This document shows positions 1 through 5,510 of a stretch of 5,510 bases of DNA, piece by piece. Each line of letters opens with the position of its first letter. The stretch's first letter is position 1. The notes beneath the pieces were generated by a model. The model was not told where the DNA came from. It saw nothing but the letters and a program-made list of their open reading frames with translations, and did no database searches. The DNA is from Rhodoferax sp. (lineage in GTDB: Bacteria; Pseudomonadota; Gammaproteobacteria; Burkholderiales; Burkholderiaceae_C). Location: positions 1 through 5,510 of the forward strand of contig JAQGMQ010000431.1 in assembly GCA_028292305.1 (NCBI GenBank), read 5' to 3'. Both the position numbers and the translations under genes were made by a program.

Positions 1-3000
1 GCGGTGCGGCGTTGGCGTTCGACAGCCTGAAGGTGGTGCTGGACGACGTGCGCCCGCTGGAGCAAAGCGTGAAGCTTGCCGCCGTGGAACTCACCGGCCC
101 GCAGGTCGACGTTCGCCGCGGCGCCGATGGCCGGCTGAACCTGATGGGACCGGCTGGGGTGCCGGTTGCATCGGTTGCCTCGCCGGCTCCTTCGTCTGCG
201 AGCGGCGCGAGCGCGCCGGGCGCCAATGCACCGGCCTCGGCCGCGCCAGTCTGGCACGTCGATCTGGCCAAACTCAGTCTGAAGCAGGGCGCGGTGCGTT
301 TCAGTGATGCCTTCGCCATGCCACAAGGTCAGCCGGCGAACGTTGCGCTGCGCGATGTCGGCATCGCGGCCTCGGCCATCCACTGGCCGTTTGCCGGCAA
401 CACGCCGCCGCTTCAGTTCGAAGGCTCGGCGGCGCTCGACGCACCGCTGCCGCCAGCCGTGGCCAGCAAGGCGACATCGACAAAACCCCAGGGCAAAACG
501 GCTGGCACCAAGGCGACGCCGCCCGAGCCACTGGCCGTCGCCGCCGCCCCGCTGGTCTTCAAGGGCACGGCCACGGACCGGGCCGCCAACGTGCACGCCA
601 GTGTCGGCGGCGTGCCGCTCGCTATCGCCGCGCCGTACCTCGCACAGTTCATTGAGCCGCGGCTGGTCGGCCAGCTCAGCGCCGATGTCGACGTGGCGTG
701 GAACGCGCCCGATCTGCTGAAGATCGAGGCCAAATCACTCACCTTGGATGGCTTGGCGCTGAATGGCCAGGCGGACACCACGGCCGCGAAGGGCAAGGGA
801 AAAGCACAGCCGGCGGCGGACGCGTCCAGCCTCGCCAGCGTTCAGCGGATTGCACTCACCCAGACCAGCGTCGACCTCGCGCAGCGCAGTCTGCGCATCG
901 GCGCCCTGGCGCTCACCCGACCTGGCGCCAAGGTGGAACGTGGCAGCGACCAGCGGTGGATGTTCGAGCGCTGGCTCAAGGCGCCGTCCGCGTCCGCGGA
1001 TTCCAGCGCCACGGCGGCGACGCCAACGGCCGCCGCAAAGCCTGCCGCCGCGCCGGTCTGGAAAGTCACCATCGACGATCTGGCGGTGGACGCTGGCCAG
1101 ATGGGCTTCATCGACCGCGCCGGTGTGGCACCTGTGGCGTTCGAGGTCAGCAACCTGCAAGTGGCCATGAAGAACATCGCCCCCGGCACCGCCACCGTGT
1201 CGCCGCTTACCGTGTCTGCGCGCATCGCCGCCGGCCAAACCGAGCCGGGCCGGCTGGACTACCGCGGCAGCGTCGCCCTGCAGCCGCTGGCCACACAGGG
1301 CCAGGTCGACATCAAGCAGTTTCCGCTGCACGCCTTCGAGCCGTATTTCGGCGCCGCGCTGAACGTGGACCTGGTCCGCGCCGACACCAGTTTCAAAGGC
1401 CAGCTGCGGTTTGCCAATGCCGCCGCGGGGCCCACGCTCAAGCTGACGGGGGACACCACGCTGGAAGATTTCCGCGCCAACAGCGTCGCCATCGCGGCCG
1501 GACCGGCCACGGCTCCGGTGGCCGCGGCTTCGGCGCCCGGCACACCCGCGTCTGCCGCAGCCAGCGCCCCCGAGCCCGCGGCGGCCGCCGTGGCCGCACG
1601 GGGCCGCGAGCTGCTGAGCTGGAAGGTGCTGAACCTGCGCGGGCTCGACGTGGCCCTGGCGCCCGGCCAGCCGACGGCGGTCGAGGTCAAGGAAACCGCG
1701 ATCACCGATTTCTACGCCCGCATCATCGTGAATGAGAACGGCCGCATCAACTTGCAGGATCTGGTGAAGTCGGCCGACCCGGCCAGCACACCGGCCGCCG
1801 CCGGAGCCAAGACCGCCAGCGCGCCTGCCGCTGCGGCATCCCCCGCCACCACGGCGTCGGCGCCCGCCACCACGCGTCAAGCGCAGGCCGCCTCGTCCGG
1901 CCCTGCCGCCGTGGTGCGCTTCGGCCCCATCAGCCTGGTCAACGGGCGGGTGCTGTTCTCCGACCGTTTCGTCAAGCCCAACTACACGGCCAACCTGAGC
2001 GAGCTCACCGGCAAGCTCAGTTCGTTCTCGAGCGTGCAGCCCGAAGGCGCGCCGCAGTTGGCCGATCTGGAGCTGCGCGGCCGGGCGGAAGGCACGGCTT
2101 CGCTGGACATCCAGGGCAAGCTGAACCCGCTGGCCAAGCCGCTGGCGCTCGACATCGTGGCCAAGGTGCGCGACCTGGAGTTGCCGGCCCTGTCGCCCTA
2201 CACCATCAAGTATGTGGGGCATGGCATCGAGCGCGGCAAGATGAGTGTCGACGTGCACTATGTGGTGCAGCCCGACGGATTGCTGACGGCCACCAACAGC
2301 ATCATCCTGAACCAGCTGACCTTCGGTGACCCGGTGGCCGGCGCGCCGACCAGCCTGCCGGTCAAGCTGGCCGTGGCCTTGCTGGCCGACCGCAACGGCG
2401 TGATCGACCTGAACCTGCCGCTCAGCGGCTCGCTGAACGACCCGCAGTTCCGCATCGGCCCGGTGATTTTCAAGATCCTCGGCAACCTGATCGTCAAGGC
2501 CGTCACGGCGCCGTTCAGCCTGCTGGCCAACGCGTTCGGCGGCGGCGGGCAGGAGCTGAGCGAGGTGGCCTTTGCGCCGGGCAGCTTCCAGTTGTCCACC
2601 GAAGCCCGCGACGGCCTCGACAAGGTGGCCAAGGCGCTGAACGACCGGCCGGCGCTGAAGATGACGGTGGTCGGCACGTCCAGTCTGGAAGTGGAGCGCG
2701 AAGCCTACAAACGCGAGCGATTGCAGCGCCAGGTGCGCGCCGAGAAACGCCGCAACGGCGTGGTGGCCGGCAATACCGCCGCAGGCACGGCGCCGAACGC
2801 GGCCGACGGCTCGGCTGAAGTCACCGTGAGCGACGCCGAATATCCCGATCTGCTGAAAGCCCTTTACAAACGCGCCGACTTCCCCAAGCCGCGCAACCTG
2901 ATCGGCCTGGCCAAGGACTTGCCCGTGAAGGAAATGGAAGACCTGTTGCTGGCCAACCAGACCGTGACGGAGCAGCAGATGCACCAGCTGGCGACCCAGC

Positions 3001-3134
3001 GCGGCGTGGTCGTGCGCGACTACCTGGCGAGCCAGAAGCTGCCGCTCGACAGGCTGTTCCTGGGTGCCCCAAAAGACGTGAACGCCGACACGAAATGGAC
3101 CCCGCGTGCCGATCTGACGCTCGCCAGCCCCTAG
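1..3134 (+). CDS. DUF748 (AsmA-clan) envelope protein, 5' end missing
   Basis: The reading frame is open from the first base (first whole codon at base 3) to TAG at 3132-3134, giving 1043 residues. The TTG at 12 sits inside conserved-looking sequence, so the true start lies upstream, and the N-terminal membrane anchor or signal usual for this family is out of view. Numbering from base 3, beta-rich modules recur: 'PVW.V...' leading to 'F(S/I)D' at residues 81-102 and 350-371, with a related copy near 636-654, and 'G.GR(L/I)NL' motifs at 40-46 and 577-584. The most diagnostic part is about 700-917: a stretch containing SLPVKLAVALLADRNGVIDL, then a hydrophobic segment with KAVTAPFSLL ending in GGGG (817-849), then an OmpA-like 'F.PGS..L' region. 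This order is what I know of DUF748 proteins, members of the AsmA clan. AsmA-clan relatives such as TamB, YhdP and YdbH are implicated in phospholipid transport between inner and outer membranes; a similar periplasmic role here is inference. Six Ala/Pro/Ser/Thr-rich linkers interrupt the modules. The family call is strong; the function is not established. Confidence 0.88.
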   Translation, partial: GAALAFDSLKVVLDDVRPLEQSVKLAAVELTGPQVDVRRGADGRLNLMGPAGVPVASVASPAPSSASGASAPGANAPASAAPVWHVDLAKLSLKQGAVRFSDAFAMPQGQPANVALRDVGIAASAIHWPFAGNTPPLQFEGSAALDAPLPPAVASKATSTKPQGKTAGTKATPPEPLAVAAAPLVFKGTATDRAANVHASVGGVPLAIAAPYLAQFIEPRLVGQLSADVDVAWNAPDLLKIEAKSLTLDGLALNGQADTTAAKGKGKAQPAADASSLASVQRIALTQTSVDLAQRSLRIGALALTRPGAKVERGSDQRWMFERWLKAPSASADSSATAATPTAAAKPAAAPVWKVTIDDLAVDAGQMGFIDRAGVAPVAFEVSNLQVAMKNIAPGTATVSPLTVSARIAAGQTEPGRLDYRGSVALQPLATQGQVDIKQFPLHAFEPYFGAALNVDLVRADTSFKGQLRFANAAAGPTLKLTGDTTLEDFRANSVAIAAGPATAPVAAASAPGTPASAAASAPEPAAAAVAARGRELLSWKVLNLRGLDVALAPGQPTAVEVKETAITDFYARIIVNENGRINLQDLVKSADPASTPAAAGAKTASAPAAAASPATTASAPATTRQAQAASSGPAAVVRFGPISLVNGRVLFSDRFVKPNYTANLSELTGKLSSFSSVQPEGAPQLADLELRGRAEGTASLDIQGKLNPLAKPLALDIVAKVRDLELPALSPYTIKYVGHGIERGKMSVDVHYVVQPDGLLTATNSIILNQLTFGDPVAGAPTSLPVKLAVALLADRNGVIDLNLPLSGSLNDPQFRIGPVIFKILGNLIVKAVTAPFSLLANAFGGGGQELSEVAFAPGSFQLSTEARDGLDKVAKALNDRPALKMTVVGTSSLEVEREAYKRERLQRQVRAEKRRNGVVAGNTAAGTAPNAADGSAEVTVSDAEYPDLLKALYKRADFPKPRNLIGLAKDLPVKEMEDLLLANQTVTEQQMHQLATQRGVVVRDYLASQKLPLDRLFLGAPKDVNADTKWTPRADLTLASP

Positions 3135-3151
3135 CCAAACCGCGTCAAACC

Positions 3152-3183
3152 TGTTCCGCCGCCGGGCTGCCCAAGGCGGAACA
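3152..3183 (+). terminator. Stem-loop after the DUF748 stop, possible terminator
   Basis: TGTTCCGCC (3152-3160) pairs perfectly with GGCGGAACA (3175-3183). Inside the 14-base loop, GGG (3164-3166) can pair with CCC (3170-3172), lengthening the structure. It starts 17 bases after the stop codon, the usual place for a 3'-end hairpin. No T-tract follows directly: the nearest is TTTT at 3190-3193, which lies in the loop of the next small stem. It could instead be a Rho-associated 3' stabilising hairpin or part of an intergenic repeat, so the terminator call is tentative. Confidence 0.45.
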
Positions 3184-3184
3184 C

Positions 3185-3200
3185 GCCCCTTTTGCGGGGC
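3185..3200. repeat. Small inverted repeat GCCCC/GGGGC
   Basis: GCCCC (3185-3189) and GGGGC (3196-3200) form a perfect 5-bp stem around TTTTGC. It begins one base after the larger stem at 3152-3183, so the two form a tandem hairpin pair. Neither strand has a T-tract directly after it, so I do not call it an intrinsic terminator. It may act with its neighbour at the mRNA 3' end. Confidence 0.5.
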
Positions 3201-3298
3201 AGAGAGTTAGACGTACTGAGCGACCGTGGGGTCTCGATCTTAAAAAGAGGCGAAAATAGCGGTTTGCCCCCATTCGGACCTGTGCGCCGTGCGGGGCC

Positions 3299-3325
3299 GG
3301 TGGCCACAACGGCCACTTGCTTTTT
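3299..3325 (+). terminator. Terminator-like hairpin upstream of the DUF349 gene
   Basis: GTGGCC (3300-3305) pairs with GGCCAC (3311-3316) around the loop ACAAC, and G3299-T3317 can add a wobble pair. A T-rich tract, TTGCTTTTT (3317-3325), follows at once. A short GC-rich stem, small loop and T-tract are the elements of a Rho-independent terminator on the + strand; the reverse strand lacks the T-tract. It lies about 130 bases past the first hairpin and about 60 before the DUF349 start. It could therefore end upstream read-through or act as a leader attenuator. The T-tract is broken by GC, so efficiency is uncertain. Confidence 0.5.
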
Positions 3326-3335
3326 CGACTTGCGG

Positions 3336-3386
3336 CCTCCACCTTTTCACCGCCCCGCCTTTTCGGCCCACCCAAAAGATTGATTC
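3336..3386 (+). promoter_or_regulatory. C-rich leader without Shine-Dalgarno before the DUF349 ATG
   Basis: From 3336 to 3373, 31 of 38 bases are pyrimidines, with 22 C and only 4 G. CCTTTTC occurs twice, at 3342-3348 and 3358-3364, exactly 16 bases apart. The 13 bases just before the ATG (AAAAGATTGATTC) offer no good match to the anti-Shine-Dalgarno sequence. The in-frame TGA at 3381 rules out an upstream start. Initiation probably relies on an unstructured, pyrimidine-rich leader, of the kind ribosomal protein S1 can bind. The high C, low G make-up also resembles Rho-loading sequence. Both roles are inference. Confidence 0.35.
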
Positions 3387-5510
3387 ATGTTCGGCTTTTC
3401 CGTACCCAAATCCACGCCCGCCACCACCCCTGAAAAAACCGTGACCACACCCACCAAATCCCATGAACCGCATCCGCTGGACGCACTGACCGGCGGTGCT
3501 TTTTCGGCTCAGACCGCTGGCGAACGCGCCCAGCGCATCCGTGACTGGCTGGCTGGCAACCCCACGGTCGAACAGATCCAGCAGGTGTTCACGGAGATCA
3601 GCGTGCGCGACCGCGGTGCGGCCAAGCCGCTGCGCGAAAAGCTCGACGAACTGAAGCGCGCCAAGGGCCAGGAAGTGCTGTCCGCCGAATGGGCGCGCAA
3701 GGCTTCCGCATTGCTGGAACTGCCCAAGGTCAACATGGCCGACGCCATGGCCTGGCAGCGCGACGCAGCCAAGGCCGGTGCACCGCTCTCCAAGGAGCCG
3801 CTGGCTTCGCTGAAGCTGCAGCTGGCCGACCGCGTCAAGGGCATCGAAGACCTGCAGCACCGTGTGCAGGTGCAGCGCGAGGCAGCGGTGCTGCTGGCGC
3901 AGCGCATCGAAGTCCTGTCGACCAAGCCGTGGCGCGATGCGCAGGCAGCGCTCGAAGTGCTGCGCACCGACGTCGGCCACTGGCAGGAACAGGCCGGCGC
4001 GTTGGCGGTCGATCCGAACTGGGCCAGCGTCGACCAGAAGTTCCCCACCATGCTCGATGCCTCCAAGGGTCAACTGCTGGTGGTTTGGGAAGCTTTCCAG
4101 GGCGCACTGGCGTTGACGCTCACCGCGTCCGAAGACAACAACGCGCCGCTGCCGCCAGTCACGGTGTGGGCCGACGAACTGCGTGTGGCCCGTGGCGTGC
4201 CGCTCGAAGCCGAAGCCAAGCCCGCCAAGACGCCACGCGCACCGGTCGATCCGGCGCTGCGCGAAGCCGCCAACAAGGCCGTGCAGGACGCGCTGACCAA
4301 GGTCGAGCAGGAAGTCGCCGAAGGCCATGGCAAGGCCAGCGCCGGTGCGGCTGCCGCGCTGCGCAACGCACTCAAGGAAAATAACCGGCTCGTCGACGAC
4401 AAGCTCGGCAATGCCGCTCAGGCGGCGCTGGCCGCGGCCGGTGAACTCGAAGGCTGGCAGCGCTGGCGCGCCGACCAGCTGCGCGAAGAGCTGCTGATCA
4501 AGGCCGAAGGCCTGCTCAAGCGCCCCGAAGGCCATGCCCTCGGCGGCCGCAAGATGCAGGAGACCTTGCGCACCATGCGTGAGCAATGGAAGCAGACCGA
4601 CCAGGGCGGCGTGCCCAACCACGCGCTGTGGAAGCGCTTCGACGACGCCTGCAACGAGGCCCACAAGGTGGTCGAGGCGTGGCTCGAAAAGGTCAAGGCC
4701 GAATCCGCCGAACACAAGTCGCAGCGCCTGGCGCTGATCGAAGAAGTGAAGGCCTGGGCGGCCGCCAACACCACCGCCAAAGACGGCGACTGGAAGGGCT
4801 TCAACCGCGTGCTGCACCAGTTCGGCGACCGCTGGCGCGAAGCCGGCCACCTCGGCGAAAAGGCGTTTGCCGAAATGCAGCCGCTGTGGAAGGAAGCCAT
4901 CAACCTGGCCGCCGCGCCGCTGGAAAACCTGCAGAAGGAAAGCGTCGACCGCCGCCACGCGATGATCGAAGAAGCCAAGCTGCTGGGCGCCCAGCCCGTG
5001 CTGCGCATCGACGCCGTCAAGGCCCTGCAGCAGCGCTGGCAGGCCGAGGCGCAAGGCGTGCCGATGGACCGCAAGTTCGAACAGAAACTGTGGGATGCCT
5101 TCAGGAAGCCGATCGACGACGCCTTCAACCGCAAGACCGAAGAGCGTGAAAAATCCGCGACCGCCCTGAGCGACCGCGACCGCACCGTGCTCGACGCGGC
5201 CAAGGCCCTCGAGGCCGCCAACGCCACCGGCGACGCGGCCAAGATCCGCACCGCCATGAACAACCTGGACGCGGCCCTGCGCGGCCAGGCGCAGGCGCAA
5301 GCCGCCGTGAATGCCGACAAGGCCGATGCCGTGGCCCAGTCCGCGGTGCAGGCCGAGTCTGCCGCGGCAGCGCCCGTGGCCGAGCCGTCGGAAGCTGGTC
5401 AGCCGGCTGCCGATGCGCAAGCCACACCCGCCGCGGCAGAAACTGCCGCGTCGGTTGACACTTCGGCTGAAGCCACTGCCGAAGACGCGGTTGCCGCACC
5501 AGAAGCCGCG
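3387..5510 (+). CDS. DUF349 domain-containing protein, 3' end missing
   Basis: An ATG at 3387 opens a frame with no stop to the window end (708 residues seen). An in-frame TGA at 3381-3383 makes this the first possible start. The N-terminus is short, Thr/Pro/Lys-rich and polar, with no signal peptide or membrane segment, so the protein is probably cytoplasmic. The rest is predicted mostly helical. A conserved-looking block around W357 and W360 ('GW.RW...Q.REELL') precedes three clear DUF349 units: about 389-432 (W401, W415), 469-505 (W469, W483, W501) and 540-589 (W551, W569, ending FNRKTEEREK). A weaker unit lies at 182-231. From residue 633 the sequence becomes an acidic Ala-rich tail that continues beyond the window. 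DUF349 is a short repeated domain found in several bacterial phyla; I know of no established activity and see no catalytic motif. The helical repeats would fit a binding or scaffold role, but that is inference. There is no Shine-Dalgarno sequence, and the gene is separated from the upstream gene by 252 bases with terminator-like hairpins. Confidence 0.9.
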   Translation, partial: MFGFSVPKSTPATTPEKTVTTPTKSHEPHPLDALTGGAFSAQTAGERAQRIRDWLAGNPTVEQIQQVFTEISVRDRGAAKPLREKLDELKRAKGQEVLSAEWARKASALLELPKVNMADAMAWQRDAAKAGAPLSKEPLASLKLQLADRVKGIEDLQHRVQVQREAAVLLAQRIEVLSTKPWRDAQAALEVLRTDVGHWQEQAGALAVDPNWASVDQKFPTMLDASKGQLLVVWEAFQGALALTLTASEDNNAPLPPVTVWADELRVARGVPLEAEAKPAKTPRAPVDPALREAANKAVQDALTKVEQEVAEGHGKASAGAAAALRNALKENNRLVDDKLGNAAQAALAAAGELEGWQRWRADQLREELLIKAEGLLKRPEGHALGGRKMQETLRTMREQWKQTDQGGVPNHALWKRFDDACNEAHKVVEAWLEKVKAESAEHKSQRLALIEEVKAWAAANTTAKDGDWKGFNRVLHQFGDRWREAGHLGEKAFAEMQPLWKEAINLAAAPLENLQKESVDRRHAMIEEAKLLGAQPVLRIDAVKALQQRWQAEAQGVPMDRKFEQKLWDAFRKPIDDAFNRKTEEREKSATALSDRDRTVLDAAKALEAANATGDAAKIRTAMNNLDAALRGQAQAQAAVNADKADAVAQSAVQAESAAAAPVAEPSEAGQPAADAQATPAAAETAASVDTSAEATAEDAVAAPEAA

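Larger units (their letters stand above)
3135..3386. other. Intergenic region between the DUF748 and DUF349 genes
   Basis: These 252 bases contain no convincing gene. In order they hold a 9-bp stem (3152-3183), a 5-bp GCCCC/GGGGC stem (3185-3200), a short AT-rich patch in an otherwise GC-rich setting (about 3238-3258), a GC stem with a T-rich tract (3299-3325), and a pyrimidine-rich leader up to the ATG at 3387. I looked for paired -35 and -10 boxes of the sigma-70 type with 16-18 base spacing and found none good enough to list; the AT-rich patch is the only place that looks permissive. Short frames on either strand here have no recognisable protein character. Confidence 0.85.

Noticed and set aside
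12..14. TTG as the start codon of the DUF748 gene
   Set aside because: The frame is open upstream to the window edge and the sequence around it already reads as the inside of a family module. A DUF748 protein should have an N-terminal membrane segment, which is absent here.
698..1735. Plus-strand 345-codon frame overlapping the DUF748 gene
   Set aside because: It is a frame-shifted reading of the DUF748 coding sequence, dominated by Arg, Gly and Ala, with no family resemblance.
735..2984. Long minus-strand open frame (749 codons) opposite the DUF748 gene
   Set aside because: Its translation is Gly/Arg/His/Gln-rich with no domain character. Such frames are common opposite GC-rich genes because stop codons are rare there. 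The + strand frame carries recognisable DUF748 motifs.
3207..3258. Possible sigma-70 promoter (TTAGAC at 3207 with AT-rich patch near 3240-3258)
   Set aside because: The spacing between TTAGAC and any -10-like hexamer is well over 20 bases, and no other pair matches well.
3131..3316. Small minus-strand frame (61 codons) in the intergenic region
   Set aside because: It spans the hairpins and overlaps the end of the DUF748 gene. The product is Pro/Gly/Arg-rich without motifs, and I see no ribosome-binding site.
3192..3383. Small plus-strand frame (63 codons) before the DUF349 gene
   Set aside because: It runs across the terminator-like hairpin and C-rich leader and is low in protein character. 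A regulatory leader peptide cannot be excluded, but nothing such as a run of regulatory codons supports it.
3240..5420. Long minus-strand open frame (726 codons) opposite the DUF349 gene
   Set aside because: It also runs through the intergenic hairpins, has a biased Gly/Leu/Arg/Gln composition and shows no motifs. The + strand frame has repeated conserved DUF349 units.

Overview
The window comes from a GC-rich proteobacterial chromosome. Strong G/C preference at third codon positions, a GC-rich intergenic region and the character of the two proteins point to Betaproteobacteria, most likely Burkholderiales and perhaps Comamonadaceae. This assignment rests on sequence character and family recall, not on a search.

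Layout: two large genes lie on the + strand, both cut by the window edges, with one 252-base intergenic region between them. Bases 1-3134 hold the 3' part (1043 residues) of a DUF748/AsmA-clan envelope protein. It is built of beta-rich modules separated by Ala/Pro/Ser/Thr-rich linkers. Near its C-terminus come a glycine-ended hydrophobic segment and an OmpA-like region. Bases 3387-5510 hold the 5' part (708 residues) of a DUF349 protein: mostly helical, with three clear Trp-containing DUF349 units, a probable fourth degenerate unit, and an acidic Ala-rich tail that runs off the window.

The intergenic region is rich in hairpins. A 9-bp stem sits just after the DUF748 stop and is followed by a GCCCC/GGGGC stem. 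A terminator-like hairpin with a T-rich tract sits about 60 bases before the DUF349 start. A C-rich leader without a Shine-Dalgarno sequence leads into the ATG. The genes are therefore probably separate transcription units, or the second gene is subject to leader attenuation.

The two proteins have no obvious shared pathway. The first should act in the envelope, possibly in intermembrane lipid handling as proposed for AsmA-clan relatives. The second looks cytoplasmic and is of unknown function. I see no mobile element, CRISPR array, tRNA, rRNA, defence system or clearly new system. The window reads as ordinary core chromosome with two poorly characterised families.
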